Positions 36,693 to 46,276 of a stretch of 64,000 nt of DNA are shown here, in pieces. The position numbers were made by a program, and so were the translations under genes. The notes below the pieces were generated by a model. It had not been told where the DNA came from. It did no database searches and saw only the letters and a program-made list of their open reading frames with translations. Positions within the stretch are counted from its first letter, which is position 1. Every line of letters starts with the position of its first letter. Origin of the DNA: Proteiniclasticum aestuarii (lineage in GTDB: Bacteria > Bacillota > Clostridia > Clostridiales > Clostridiaceae). The DNA lies in NCBI RefSeq assembly GCF_017368455.1, contig NZ_JAFNJU010000001.1:248001-312000 (forward strand), read 5' to 3'.

Positions 36693-38036
36693 TTAAAAGG
36701 GCATTTTACCGAACAGTCCCTTTTTGGAACCCTTCTGCATATTTCCCATCTGTTTCATCATTTTCTTCATATTGTCAAAACCCTTGATGACTTTGTTGAC
36801 ATCTTGTATGGTTACGCCTGAACCCTTCGCGATTCTCTTTTTTCGAGACGCATTTTCAAGAAGTTTCGGGTTTCTTCTTTCCTTGGCGGTCATGGAATGG
36901 ATGATGCTTTTCGTCTTCATCATTTCCTTTTCGCTGTCGTCCAGATTCAGTCCCTTCATTTCCTTACTGTTCATTCCAGGCATCATTTCCATGATTTTGT
37001 TTAGGGGTCCAAGTTTCTGCATCTGCTCAAAGGCTTTCAGGTAATCTTCATAGTTGAATTCCTTACTCATCATTTTTGAGCCCAGTTCCCTGGCCTCTTT
37101 CTCATCGATGGCTGATTCTGCCTGCTCAATCAGAGATAGCACATCACCCATGCCTAGAATTCGGCTGGCCATTCGTTCCGGATGGAACACTTCCAAATCG
37201 CTCATTTTCTCGCCTACACCGGAGAACTTGATCGGCTTTCCAGTCACTTCCCTGATGGAAAGCGCTGCACCGCCTCTGGTGTCACCGTCGAGTTTCGTCA
37301 GTATCACACCGGTCAGATCCAGAGAATTATTGAAACTCTCGGACACATTGACCGCATCCTGACCTGTCATGGCATCAACCACGAGTAGAGTTTCCATAGG
37401 TCTTATGGAGGACTTGATGCTCTTCAGTTCATTCATGAGTTCCTCGTCGATGTGAAGTCTACCTGCGGTATCCACGATCACCACATCGCAGCCTTCTTTT
37501 CGGGCATACTCCATGGACGCTTTGGCAATGTCCACAGGGCTTACTTTATCGCCCATGGCAAATACCGGGATGTCGATCTGTTTGCCTACAATCTGCAGCT
37601 GTTTGATGGCTGCAGGCCTGTAAATATCTGCTGCAACAAGAAGCGGCTTTCTGTTTCTCTTGCGAAGATGCAAGGCAAGCTTTCCAGCCATGGTCGTTTT
37701 ACCCGCACCCTGAAGCCCCACAAGCATGAATGCTGTGATAGAGGAATCAAAGCTTAACTTTGCTTCACTACCACCCATCAGTGCAGTCAGTTCTTCATTG
37801 ACGATCTTCACAACCTGCTGTCCTGGTGTAAGGCTTTCAAGGACCTCACTGCCAGTAGCCTTTTCGCTGACTTTCTTCACAAAGTTCTTGACGACTTTGA
37901 AATTCACGTCAGCTTCCAGAAGGGCTAGCCGTACTTCTCTCATGGCTTCTTTTATGTCATTTTCTGTCAGCTTTCCTTTTCCACGAAGCTTTTTGAATGC
38001 TTCCTGGAGTCTTTCCGCTAAACTGTCGAAGGCCAT
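36693..38036 (-). CDS. ffh: Signal recognition particle protein Ffh
   Basis: GTPase and signal-sequence binding subunit of the SRP. N domain, G domain with GLQGAGKTTMAGKLA near 105, DTAGRLHIDEEL near 188 and TKLDGDTRGGAALS near 245, and a methionine-rich M domain from about 325 with MMPGMNSKEMKG. Length 447 is typical. Its receptor FtsY is encoded a few hundred nt upstream, after ylxM, so SRP and receptor genes are adjacent. Confidence 0.97.
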   Translation of the reverse strand: MAFDSLAERLQEAFKKLRGKGKLTENDIKEAMREVRLALLEADVNFKVVKNFVKKVSEKATGSEVLESLTPGQQVVKIVNEELTALMGGSEAKLSFDSSITAFMLVGLQGAGKTTMAGKLALHLRKRNRKPLLVAADIYRPAAIKQLQIVGKQIDIPVFAMGDKVSPVDIAKASMEYARKEGCDVVIVDTAGRLHIDEELMNELKSIKSSIRPMETLLVVDAMTGQDAVNVSESFNNSLDLTGVILTKLDGDTRGGAALSIREVTGKPIKFSGVGEKMSDLEVFHPERMASRILGMGDVLSLIEQAESAIDEKEARELGSKMMSKEFNYEDYLKAFEQMQKLGPLNKIMEMMPGMNSKEMKGLNLDDSEKEMMKTKSIIHSMTAKERRNPKLLENASRKKRIAKGSGVTIQDVNKVIKGFDNMKKMMKQMGNMQKGSKKGLFGKMPF

Positions 38037-38047
38037 GTAATCCCTCC

Positions 38048-38365
38048 TTATAACTCCTTCAGGAGTTTTTCGATTTCACTACAGTAACAATTTTTCTCTA
38101 ATAAAAGTGTTCTAATACGCTCTTTGATTTCTTCTTCCTTGATGGAAGACTTAAGAAGACTAAGCTTATCTTCGTAATCATTGAGGGTCTTATAACATCT
38201 TCTGATCAGGTCATGAATTGCTTGTCTGCTGGTATTCTGATTCTCGGCGATTTCTGATAAAGAGTAATCCATATTATAGTATTGATCTAAAATATTTCTC
38301 TGTTTATCTGTCAAAAGCTTCCCATAAAAATCCATCAACAAGGATATTTCAATTCTGTCTTCCAT
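38048..38365 (-). CDS. ylxM: SRP-associated helix-turn-helix protein YlxM
   Basis: A 105-residue protein of the UPF0122/YlxM family with LLTDKQRNILDQYY and a sigma-like helix-turn-helix SLSEIAENQNTSRQAIHDLIRR. In some Gram-positives YlxM modulates SRP GTPase activity. ATG 38365 follows AGGTGAGG; a longer frame to 38416 would cross the promoter and terminator and is rejected. First gene of the ffh operon. Confidence 0.92.
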   Translation of the reverse strand: MEDRIEISLLMDFYGKLLTDKQRNILDQYYNMDYSLSEIAENQNTSRQAIHDLIRRCYKTLNDYEDKLSLLKSSIKEEEIKERIRTLLLEKNCYCSEIEKLLKEL

Positions 38366-38387
38366 AACCTCACCTACCACATGGATT

Positions 38388-38416
38388 AGTTTACCTAAAA
38401 AGAATAACGCTGTCAA
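38388..38416 (-). promoter_or_regulatory. ylxM-ffh promoter
   Basis: TTGACA and TAAACT separated by 17 nt. The TTGACA is formed by the 3' arm of the ftsY terminator hairpin. Confidence 0.75.
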
Positions 38417-38437
38417 GTACTTTTACCTGACAGCGTT
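38397..38437 (-). terminator. ftsY terminator
   Basis: A perfect 10-bp stem AACGCTGTCA/TGACAGCGTT with a 12-nt loop followed by ATTCTTTTT on the minus strand. Confidence 0.85.
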
Positions 38438-38472
38438 AAAAAGTTTTCTTCGCCTGGAATGAAGTCTTCCGA

Positions 38473-39378
38473 TCAGATGAGCGCTTCCGCAAAAGCCTTG
38501 GCATCAAAGTCCTGCAAGTCATCAATGCCTTCACCGACACCAATGTAGACAACCGGTATCTTCAGACTCTCCTTGATGGAAAGCACCACACCACCCTTTG
38601 CAGTGCCATCCAGCTTCGTCAGAACAATTCCGTCGAGCTGCGCCACCTTCTGGAATTCCTTGGCCTGAATCACCGCATTCTGTCCACTGGTTCCGTCTAG
38701 CACCAGCAGGGAATAGATGTTGGCATCCCCATATTCCCGGTCGATGACTCTTCTGATCTTCTCCAGCTCATTCATGAGATTCTTCTTGTTATGAAGTCTT
38801 CCCGCTGTATCCACGAGCAGGACATCTCCGTTTCTCGCCTTGAAAGCCTGCAGAGCATCAAAGACTACTGCAGCAGGATCAGAACCTTCCTGATGCCTGA
38901 CGATATCCACTTCTGCCCGTTTAGCCCAGACTTCCAGCTGATCGATGGCTGCGGCTCTGAATGTATCGGCCGCTGCCATGATTACTTTCTTGCCTTCTTT
39001 TTTATATTTATGAGACAGTTTTCCGATGGATGTGGTCTTGCCCACTCCATTGACGCCTATGACCAGAATGATGGTGGGTTTCTCCACCTTGAACTTCTTC
39101 TCCTCATCCTCCATGAACTCGGAAATCACTTCTTTCAGTGCGCCGGATACCTTATCCACTTCCGTGATCTTCTGTAGCCGGATCTTCTGTCTGAGTTTCT
39201 CAATAAGAATCATGGATGTCTCATAACCCACATCCGATGTGATGAGCACTTCTTCCAGCTCCTCGAAAAGATCTTCATCAATGGTCATGGCAAGCCCCAG
39301 CACCTCATTCATCTTGCCTGTGATATTGTCTCTGGTCTTGCTTAATCCGCTTTTCAGTTTTTCAAAAAAATTAGCCAT
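38473..39378 (-). CDS. ftsY: Signal recognition particle receptor FtsY
   Basis: Membrane-associated SRP GTPase that receives the ribosome-SRP complex. N domain followed by GVNGVGKTTSIGKLS near 109, DTAGRLHNKKNLM near 195 and TKLDGTAKGGVVLS near 255. At 301 residues it lacks the long acidic A domain, as usual in Gram-positives. ATG 39378 follows AAGGAG and overlaps the smc end by 8 nt; the order rnc-smc-ftsY is conserved. Confidence 0.97.
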   Translation of the reverse strand: MANFFEKLKSGLSKTRDNITGKMNEVLGLAMTIDEDLFEELEEVLITSDVGYETSMILIEKLRQKIRLQKITEVDKVSGALKEVISEFMEDEEKKFKVEKPTIILVIGVNGVGKTTSIGKLSHKYKKEGKKVIMAAADTFRAAAIDQLEVWAKRAEVDIVRHQEGSDPAAVVFDALQAFKARNGDVLLVDTAGRLHNKKNLMNELEKIRRVIDREYGDANIYSLLVLDGTSGQNAVIQAKEFQKVAQLDGIVLTKLDGTAKGGVVLSIKESLKIPVVYIGVGEGIDDLQDFDAKAFAEALI

Positions 39379-42300
39379 TTTCACTCCTTGCCACGGAAAG
39401 ATCCATGGAAACTATTTTGGAAATGCCCTTTTCTTCCATGGTCACTCCATAGAGCGCATTTGCCGCTTCCATTGTACCTTTTCTGTGTGTAATCAGTATG
39501 AATTGTGTGTCTCTTGCAAATTCCATAAGGAACTCTGCAAACCTGTATACATTCGCATCATCCAATGCCGCTTCGATCTCATCCAGGATGCAGAACGGAG
39601 TCGGCTTCATTCTCAGGATCGCGAAGGTCAGTGCGATGGCTGAAAGGACCTTTTCTCCACCGCTCATGAGCGTAATGTTCTGAAGTTTCTTACCTGGCGG
39701 CTGTACACTGATTTCAATGGGCGCTTCCAGAATATCTCCTTCCCCAAGAATCAGCTTTGCATTACCACCCTGGAACAGACGCCTGAAAGTATCGTTGAAA
39801 TTCTCGTTCATCACCTTGAAGTTCTCGGTAAAGAGCGTTCTCATCCGAAGGGTCATATCCATGATCAGTTCTCTCAGTTCCAGCTTCGCTTTTTCCAGAT
39901 CATCCCTTTGTGTACTCAAGAATGCGCTGTGTTCCGATACTTCTCTGAATTCTTCTATGGCCGCCACATTGACATTGCCCAGCGATGATATCTGTCTTCG
40001 CAGTTCATTGAGTCTTTTTCTGAAGGCATCCTTGTCTGGAATCGGAATCCGCTCTTCTTTGGCTTCAGCAAGGGTCAGATTCAGTTCATCATTGATCTTG
40101 TTCAGAAGACCGGTCTTCTCCTTGTCAAGTTTCTCAATGGCATCCTTCACTTTGTAAAGTTCCTTATCCAGAACATAGAACTCTTCATCCAGTGTTCTGA
40201 CAAATCCCTGCAGCTCCTTAAACGTGGCTTTGTCCTTCACTTCTTCCATGGAAATCTCATCGAGCTTCTTTTCCATCAGAGAAAGTTCATTCTGCAGCGC
40301 CTCAGCTTCTTCCTTCATGGTTTCAATCTTCTTCTCTGACTGGACCACTTCCAGCGTTGTGGCCTCCTTCTCTTCGTGCAGCTCCTTAAGCGACTGTCTC
40401 AGCGCCGAAATGTCCTCTGCAATCCTTGCAAGCTCTTTATTCCTTGCATCATGGGCTTCCAGAAGTCTGCCCTCTTTTACCGATTCCTCCATGATAAAGG
40501 CAGTGAGTTCATCAAATTCCTGGTACTCTCTTGTTCTCTTGTCCCTGATTTCCTTCAGATAATCCCTGTTCTTTTCTTTCTGGGATACCAGCTCCTGAAT
40601 CTTATCATCCAGATGCGATATCATCTGTTCAAGAGACTCCAGCTCCATTTTCCTGGAGGAAAGATCCTTTTCCGCATCAGTGATGATGTTCTCAAGCCTT
40701 GTCATATCTTTCTGGAACCCTTCCCGCCTTTCTGACAGTTTTGCCAGTTCCATCCGGTAATTGTTGATGGCATAGGAACACTCTCTTTCCTCTCTGGTTT
40801 TCTCCTGAAGAGCCTTCTCGATTTCAGCCCTCTTTGAGACCTCCTGCACGCGACTTTCTCGAAGCTCTGCGTAACTTTTTGTTAAATCGTCCAGATCCTT
40901 CTTTCTCGAGAAAATACCGGAAGATTTCTTGTACAGGCTTCCTCCGGTCAGAGATCCCCCCGCATTGATGATGTCTCCTTCCAGCGTCACAATCCTCATG
41001 GTGTAGCCCATTTCCTTGGCTGCAAGGAGCGCATCATCCATAGTGGATGCCACAAAGACTCTGCCCAGAAGGTTCGCAGCGATGCCTTCATACTTTTTCT
41101 CGAAATGGACGAGGTCGAACAGATTGCCGAGGAGCTTCCCTTTTTTCAGGGCAGGATCCTTGGCCTTGTACCCTTTGATGACATTCAGCGGATAGAACGT
41201 AGCCCGACCATAGGACTTCGCTCTCAGGATGCCTATGAGCTCCTTGGCGTCATTGTCTGTTGGGGTGATGATGTTGTTCACCTGTGAACCCAGTGCCACC
41301 TCCAGCGCCTGCTCGAAACCCTCATTGGGTTTGATCACTTCACCCACAAGATTGACTTTACTGCTCAGTTTATGGGATGCACTTTTGAGATGGGTCATAA
41401 GCGATTTGACGGATCTTGTATATCCCTCATAGTGCTCTTCCAGATTCTTCAGAAGCTTCAGCTGGGATTCCTGGCCTCTTAATTCATAATCCATGTTCTT
41501 GATTTTTGCATCAAGTCCGTTGAGTTCGCTCAGCACTTCCCCCGCACTGTTCTTTCTCGTCAGGAGCAGCTGTTCTTCTTCCTCGATCTTTTCCCTCAGC
41601 GCCTCGATCTCTCTGTCCGTATCCTTCTTTGCCATCTCATTCATGGAGGAGGAGGCTTTGTAGCTGCTGATCATGGAAATGATATTTTCAACTTTCCCTT
41701 TCAGAGTGTCACGATCACTGTAGCTGGCTTTGGCCTTATCCTGAATGCTTCTGATTTTCTGGTCCGTATCCTCATCTTCATCACGAAGACCTTTCTGTGC
41801 ATTCTCGCTGAGTTTCAGGCTTTCAGAAAGCTGAGACCTTCTCGCTCTTTTCTGATCCAGGTATTTTTTCACTTCACTGATTTCCGATTGTCCTTTTTCG
41901 ATTTCTCGGGACCGCTGAACCTGATTCTCCTCTTCTTCCGCAAGTCTTGCCATAGTGGCTTCAATGGATTTTTCATTCTTCGCCAGGGTCTTCCTGCGAT
42001 CTTCGATGAGCTGATAAAGCATTTTGATTTCACCGGAAATCGATTCGCTCCGTTCTCTCTTCTGATAGAATGCTTCCTTCAGTTCGGTTTCTCCTGCCTT
42101 TTTCTCTTCCATGGCAAGCTCCAGCTGATCTCTGGATGTGGTCGCTTCAGACCTTCTGCTTTCGATCTCACTATAGTTTCTGGAGACACGCGCAAGTTTT
42201 TCATCCAGCGATGTCTTTTCAGCATCAAATTCTTCCAGATCCGATAGAATGAGCGAAATGAGAATCTCTCTCTGCTCCTTGCTGAGCACAAGAAACTTCT

Positions 42301-42937
42301 CCGCTTTCTCCTTTTCCTTCTGAAGGGGTCCTATTCTCTCCTCGTAGGTATTGAGAATGTCATTGACACGCAGAAGATTCTGCTCTGTATTGACCATTTT
42401 CTTTTCTGACTCTTCTTTTCTCGATTTATATTTTACAATCCCTGCCGCCTCTTCCAGAAGCGCGCGTCGATCGTCCATCTTCCCGCTTAGGATGGCTTCG
42501 ATTTTCCCCTGCCCGATGAGGGAATACCCCTCTTTACCGATACCTGTATCCATGAAAAGCTCATGAATATCTTTCAGCCTGCAGGTCGTGTTGTTGATGA
42601 GATACTCACTTTCTCCTGACCGGAAAAGCTTTCTCGTGACGCTGACCTCCGAATAGGGTACAGGCAGTTTCTTCTCGCTGTTGTCCAACAGCAGCGTCAC
42701 TTCAGCAAATCCCAGGGGTTTTCTGAAGTCTGTTCCTGCAAAGATGACATCCTCCATTTTCCCTCCACGAAGAGATTTCACCTTCTGCTCCCCAAGCACC
42801 CATCTGACCGCGTCGGATATGTTGGACTTGCCGGATCCGTTGGGACCCACCACCGCTGTGATTCCGTTGTTGAAATCCAGGAGCGTTCTGTCAGCAAAGG
42901 ATTTGAATCCTCTTATTTCAATGGATTTAAGATACAT
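39371..42937 (-). CDS. smc: Chromosome segregation ATPase SMC
   Basis: Condensin core that organises replicated origins. N-terminal Walker A GPNGSGKSNISDA near 32, long coiled coil, hinge about 515-650, second coiled coil, then the C-terminal ABC signature LMSGGEKVLSAIAL and Walker B FCILDEIEAALDD near 1125. Length 1188 is standard. Its ATG overlaps the stop of the radical SAM gene as TAATG. No scpA or scpB in this window. Confidence 0.97.
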   Translation of the reverse strand: MYLKSIEIRGFKSFADRTLLDFNNGITAVVGPNGSGKSNISDAVRWVLGEQKVKSLRGGKMEDVIFAGTDFRKPLGFAEVTLLLDNSEKKLPVPYSEVSVTRKLFRSGESEYLINNTTCRLKDIHELFMDTGIGKEGYSLIGQGKIEAILSGKMDDRRALLEEAAGIVKYKSRKEESEKKMVNTEQNLLRVNDILNTYEERIGPLQKEKEKAEKFLVLSKEQREILISLILSDLEEFDAEKTSLDEKLARVSRNYSEIESRRSEATTSRDQLELAMEEKKAGETELKEAFYQKRERSESISGEIKMLYQLIEDRRKTLAKNEKSIEATMARLAEEEENQVQRSREIEKGQSEISEVKKYLDQKRARRSQLSESLKLSENAQKGLRDEDEDTDQKIRSIQDKAKASYSDRDTLKGKVENIISMISSYKASSSMNEMAKKDTDREIEALREKIEEEEQLLLTRKNSAGEVLSELNGLDAKIKNMDYELRGQESQLKLLKNLEEHYEGYTRSVKSLMTHLKSASHKLSSKVNLVGEVIKPNEGFEQALEVALGSQVNNIITPTDNDAKELIGILRAKSYGRATFYPLNVIKGYKAKDPALKKGKLLGNLFDLVHFEKKYEGIAANLLGRVFVASTMDDALLAAKEMGYTMRIVTLEGDIINAGGSLTGGSLYKKSSGIFSRKKDLDDLTKSYAELRESRVQEVSKRAEIEKALQEKTREERECSYAINNYRMELAKLSERREGFQKDMTRLENIITDAEKDLSSRKMELESLEQMISHLDDKIQELVSQKEKNRDYLKEIRDKRTREYQEFDELTAFIMEESVKEGRLLEAHDARNKELARIAEDISALRQSLKELHEEKEATTLEVVQSEKKIETMKEEAEALQNELSLMEKKLDEISMEEVKDKATFKELQGFVRTLDEEFYVLDKELYKVKDAIEKLDKEKTGLLNKINDELNLTLAEAKEERIPIPDKDAFRKRLNELRRQISSLGNVNVAAIEEFREVSEHSAFLSTQRDDLEKAKLELRELIMDMTLRMRTLFTENFKVMNENFNDTFRRLFQGGNAKLILGEGDILEAPIEISVQPPGKKLQNITLMSGGEKVLSAIALTFAILRMKPTPFCILDEIEAALDDANVYRFAEFLMEFARDTQFILITHRKGTMEAANALYGVTMEEKGISKIVSMDLSVARSENG

Positions 42938-43959
42938 TACAAAACACCCCTTTCTTGATATGGTCTGATTTCAATGATGTTCTTACATTTCTCGGCTACA
43001 ACCTTCACATGCACTTTCTTTTCTTCAAGAAGCGGTCTGAAATATCTTTTTCCACCTGCATAAAGTCTGGAGAGGTCTTTTTCTCCGATGACCACTTCCA
43101 TTTCTTCATACATCGATTCCTGAATGCGCTTTGCTAGAAGATAGGATTCCGCCAGCTCTCGAATGGACGGATGGAAAGGCCCGGCTATGACGTCCGCATT
43201 TTCATTGATTTCCTCTGTGGGCTGCAGTCCTATTCGGATGACCCGGATGTCGTTCTTTTCATATTCCTGCATCATCAGCGCTGCGATCTCAACGGCTTCG
43301 TCCAGTCCATAGGGCTGGTAGTCTCCACGCAGAAATGCTTCTTCCATTTCTGTGTCTTTTATGACCAGCGCCGGATAGATCCGGACAAGATCCGGTTTCA
43401 TGGCGATGCTTTCCTGAAGAGAAAGAAAGTCCTTTTCTCTGGTGTCTCCTGGAAGACCGATCATGAGCTGATGGCCTAAGGTCATCCCGAACTCCCTGAT
43501 GAGTCTCGAAGCCTGATATACAGCCTTTTTATCATACCCTCTTCTGGATCGTTTCAGCACATCCTCATCCATGGACTGCACACCCAGCTCCACAATGTCC
43601 ACGCCGTAGCTTTTCAGGTGATCCATGATGGGCAGAGTGATGTAGTCCGGACGGGTGGAGAGCCTGATGAAGTCTATACATCCATCTGATTTCGCTTTCT
43701 TCGCTGCAGCAAGCAGCTCCTTCTGCTTCTTCAGACTGATGGCTGTAAAGGTGCCTCCGAAAAAAGAAACCTCGACAGTCGATTGACTTCTGTCTATGGT
43801 TTCAAGATAACGCTCTATGGTTTCTCGCACAGATTCACCGGTTATTTGATCATACTCCGCCCGAAGCTGTCCCGTGATCTTTGCCTGGTTACAGAACACA
43901 CAGTCATGAGGACATCCCACATGGGGTATGAATATGGGGATGATCCGATGCTTATTCAT
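42937..43959 (-). CDS. Radical SAM protein, Elp3-like
   Basis: A 340-residue radical SAM enzyme with the cluster-binding CPHDCVFC motif (CxxxCxxC) near 16-23 and SFFGGTFTAIS near 65. It resembles the Elp3/YhcC-type radical SAM proteins commonly found between rnc and smc in Clostridia, often annotated as elongator protein 3, but it has no acetyltransferase domain, so true Elp3 function is doubtful. A tRNA-related substrate is only a guess from the neighbourhood. Overlaps rnc by 8 nt and smc by 1 nt. Confidence 0.85.
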   Translation of the reverse strand: MNKHRIIPIFIPHVGCPHDCVFCNQAKITGQLRAEYDQITGESVRETIERYLETIDRSQSTVEVSFFGGTFTAISLKKQKELLAAAKKAKSDGCIDFIRLSTRPDYITLPIMDHLKSYGVDIVELGVQSMDEDVLKRSRRGYDKKAVYQASRLIREFGMTLGHQLMIGLPGDTREKDFLSLQESIAMKPDLVRIYPALVIKDTEMEEAFLRGDYQPYGLDEAVEIAALMMQEYEKNDIRVIRIGLQPTEEINENADVIAGPFHPSIRELAESYLLAKRIQESMYEEMEVVIGEKDLSRLYAGGKRYFRPLLEEKKVHVKVVAEKCKNIIEIRPYQERGVL

Positions 43960-44641
43960 GGGTATCCTCAGCTTTCACATATTTCCCCAGAGCATCTTTC
44001 GCGGCCAGCTGTTCTGATTCCTTCTTGGAAAACCCTTCACCTTTTCCCATGGTGATGCTGTCTATGACGACTTTGGAATAGAATTTTCTTCTATGAGGCG
44101 GTCCTTCGTATCGAATCAGTTCATAGCGGATATCGATTTCTCCGTTCTCCTGAAGAATCTCCTGAAGACTGGTCTTATAATCCAGAACGATCTCATTTCT
44201 GTCTGCCATGTCAATAATCTCCATGAAACTCTTCACGACAAACTTCTTTGCAGTTTCCATACCCTGATCCAGGTATACCGCCGCAATGACCGCTTCCACG
44301 CCATCTGCCAGGAGTGCCGCTCTTTCACGTCCCCCTGTAAGCTCTTCCCCTTTGCTCATCCTTATGTAGCTGCCAAGATTCCAGTCCATAGCCACCTGAT
44401 GAAGAGAAGCTTCGCAGACGATCAGCGCACGCAGCTTCGTGAGTTCCCCCTCGGTCTTCTGGGGAAAATTCCTGTAGATGTATTCCGTGATGGCCAGCTG
44501 AAGCACTGCATCCCCGAGAAACTCCAGTTTTTCATTGTACTCCATATTCTTATGCTGATTCGCATAAGAAGAGTGTGTCAATGCCGTCTGTAGAAGTGCA
44601 GGATCACTAAACGGCTGTTCTATGATTTGTTCAAATTCCAT
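43952..44641 (-). CDS. rnc: Ribonuclease III
   Basis: Double-strand RNA endonuclease for rRNA processing and mRNA control. Signature NEKLEFLGDAVLQLAITEY near 37-55, second acidic site LLADGVEAVIAAVYLD near 110, and a C-terminal dsRNA-binding domain ending GFSKKESEQLAAKDALGKY. ATG 44641 follows AAAGGAG by about 7 nt (229 residues); a frame up to 44692 lies in the leader. Relevant to the hairpin in the pnp leader. Confidence 0.96.
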   Translation of the reverse strand: MEFEQIIEQPFSDPALLQTALTHSSYANQHKNMEYNEKLEFLGDAVLQLAITEYIYRNFPQKTEGELTKLRALIVCEASLHQVAMDWNLGSYIRMSKGEELTGGRERAALLADGVEAVIAAVYLDQGMETAKKFVVKSFMEIIDMADRNEIVLDYKTSLQEILQENGEIDIRYELIRYEGPPHRRKFYSKVVIDSITMGKGEGFSKKESEQLAAKDALGKYVKAEDTHE

Positions 44642-44714
44642 GTTAAACTCCTTTTCTAGAAGTTCATTCGTCAAGCTACCTTTTAGCCTCACGAATAAAC
44701 TTATAATCCCTTTT

Positions 44715-44720
44715 ATTATA
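44715..44720 (-). promoter_or_regulatory. -10 element for rnc-smc-ftsY
   Basis: A perfect TATAAT directly after the U-run of the acpP terminator; the -35 would lie within the hairpin and is a weak match. Confidence 0.45.
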
Positions 44721-44721
44721 C

Positions 44722-44767
44722 AAAAAAAACAAAGTCCCGTATATAGGCTGAGCCTTTCATACGGGAC
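44722..44767 (-). terminator. acpP terminator
   Basis: A 9-bp stem GTCCCGTAT/ATACGGGAC with a further AGGCT/AGCCT stem inside, followed by TTTGTTTTTTTT. Confidence 0.9.
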
Positions 44768-44774
44768 ATGACTT

Positions 44775-45008
44775 TTATTCCTCGCCGATAGCAGCTGTCA
44801 GATAGTTTACAACATCTCCGACACTCTTTGCCTGTTCAGCTTCATCATCGGAAATCTCAATGTCAAACTCCTCTTCAAGAGCCATGACGATTTCAACGAT
44901 GTCTAGGGAATCCGCTCCCAGATCCTCAAAAGTGGAATCCATTGTCACTTCGTTTTCATCAACACTTAGTTTATCTACGATAATTGCTTTTAACTTTTCG
45001 AATATCAT
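44775..45008 (-). CDS. acpP: Acyl carrier protein
   Basis: Carrier of growing fatty acyl chains. 77 residues, acidic, with the phosphopantetheine attachment serine in [10 protein letters not shown] near 34-42. ATG 45008 has GGAGG at 9 nt; an in-frame TTG two codons earlier is too close to the site. It has its own promoter and terminator, so it can be made in excess over plsX. Confidence 0.96.
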   Translation of the reverse strand: MIFEKLKAIIVDKLSVDENEVTMDSTFEDLGADSLDIVEIVMALEEEFDIEISDDEAEQAKSVGDVVNYLTAAIGEE

Positions 45009-45031
45009 CTTCAATCACCTCCATCATTTGT

Positions 45032-45060
45032 ATAATATTAGAAATGGCACGCAGATGCAA
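45032..45060 (-). promoter_or_regulatory. acpP promoter
   Basis: TTGCAT and TATTAT with a 17-nt spacer in the short gap after plsX. Confidence 0.7.
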
Positions 45061-45072
45061 CAGTAAAATATC

Positions 45073-46059
45073 TTATTTCAGATTTTCCTTGAAGTGTTCA
45101 AGGTATTTTCTGTCATAAAAACTTTTTGCCTGCCTCACCGCATTCTTGAATGCCCTTGCATCTGAGGTTCCGTGGGCTTTGACCACGATGCCATCCACAC
45201 CCAGTAGCACCGCACCGCCTTCTTCCTTGTAGTCATTCTTCAGCATGAACTCCTTCAGACTGGGTTTCACAAGCAGTCCGCCGATCTTCCCTTTTGTCGT
45301 GCTCATCATGGCTTCCTTGATCATGGACATCAGGTTCTTCACGACACCTTCGTACATTTTCAGCACCACATTGCCTGTGAATCCGTCACAGACCAGAATT
45401 TCCACATCTCCACTGGTGATGTCTCTAGGCTCCACATTCCCGATGAAGTTGATGCTTTCTTCCTCTTTCAGCAGGCCATAGGCCGCTTTTGTGAGTTCAT
45501 TTCCTTTTTCCTCTTCAGCACCGATATTGATGAGGCCCACCTTCGGATTGCTGGTGTCTTTCAGTGCTTTGAAATAGACTGTTCCCATCTTCGCGAATTC
45601 AACCAGATTCTGGGGCTTCACATCCGCATTGGCTCCCAGATCGATGACCATGAAATGGCCGTTTTTCCCGGGCATCAGGGCACCCAGTGCCGCTCTGTCG
45701 ACGCCCTTGATTCTTCCGACGACCAGAAGACCGCCTGCCAGAATCGCTCCTGTGGACCCGGCGGAAACCACCGCATCGGCTTTCCCTTCTTTCACAAGAT
45801 CCATCGCTTTGCGAAGGGACGAATCCTTCTTTCTTCGGATGGCCATGACCGGGGATTCATTGAGCGTTATCACTTCTCTTGCATCCAGAACATCGATCCT
45901 GCTTTTATCGTAATCATACTGATCAAGCTCTTCCTGTATCTTTTCCATGGGGCCTGTGATCGTCACATGAACACCATACTCCTTCACTGCAAGCACAGCA
46001 CCATGAACAGCTTCTTTCGGGGCGAAGTCTCCCCCCATTCCGTCTAAGGCGATTCTCAA
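45073..46059 (-). CDS. plsX: Phosphate acyltransferase PlsX
   Basis: Makes acyl-phosphate from acyl-ACP, starting phospholipid synthesis. [16 protein letters not shown] at the N-terminus, [16 protein letters not shown] near 90 and [11 protein letters not shown] near 225 are family hallmarks. 328 residues. The start is TTG 46059, with GGAGG 8 nt upstream. No fapR, fabD or fabG lies beside it, unlike Bacillus. Confidence 0.96.
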   Translation of the reverse strand: MRIALDGMGGDFAPKEAVHGAVLAVKEYGVHVTITGPMEKIQEELDQYDYDKSRIDVLDAREVITLNESPVMAIRRKKDSSLRKAMDLVKEGKADAVVSAGSTGAILAGGLLVVGRIKGVDRAALGALMPGKNGHFMVIDLGANADVKPQNLVEFAKMGTVYFKALKDTSNPKVGLINIGAEEEKGNELTKAAYGLLKEEESINFIGNVEPRDITSGDVEILVCDGFTGNVVLKMYEGVVKNLMSMIKEAMMSTTKGKIGGLLVKPSLKEFMLKNDYKEEGGAVLLGVDGIVVKAHGTSDARAFKNAVRQAKSFYDRKYLEHFKENLK

Positions 46060-46132
46060 AACTAATTCCTCCTATGTTTCAGGCATGCAGCCTGGAACAG
46101 TTATTACTATCATCCAATGTATTTATCATACT

Positions 46133-46138
46133 ATTATA
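46133..46138 (-). promoter_or_regulatory. -10 element for plsX
   Basis: A perfect TATAAT about 74 nt before plsX and downstream of the rpmF terminator; no convincing -35. Confidence 0.45.
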
Positions 46139-46215
46139 ATGCATCTGATGAATCATAACCTATTTCTCTTAAGAAAAATTTAAAGATTCATTTTCAGGAA
46201 ACACTTTCTGAAAGC

Positions 46216-46251
46216 AAAAACCCGTTTTCTCTATGCATAGAGAAAACGGGT
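46216..46251 (-). terminator. rpmF terminator
   Basis: A perfect 32-nt palindrome (46220-46251, arms ACCCGTTTTCTCTATG) followed on the minus strand by a U-run. Confidence 0.88.
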
Positions 46252-46276
46252 AAAAAAAGGAAAGTCCTAGACTCCC

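Noticed and set aside
42937..43959. True Elp3 elongator enzyme
   Set aside because: The protein has the radical SAM motif but is too short to contain the acetyltransferase domain required for Elp3 chemistry.
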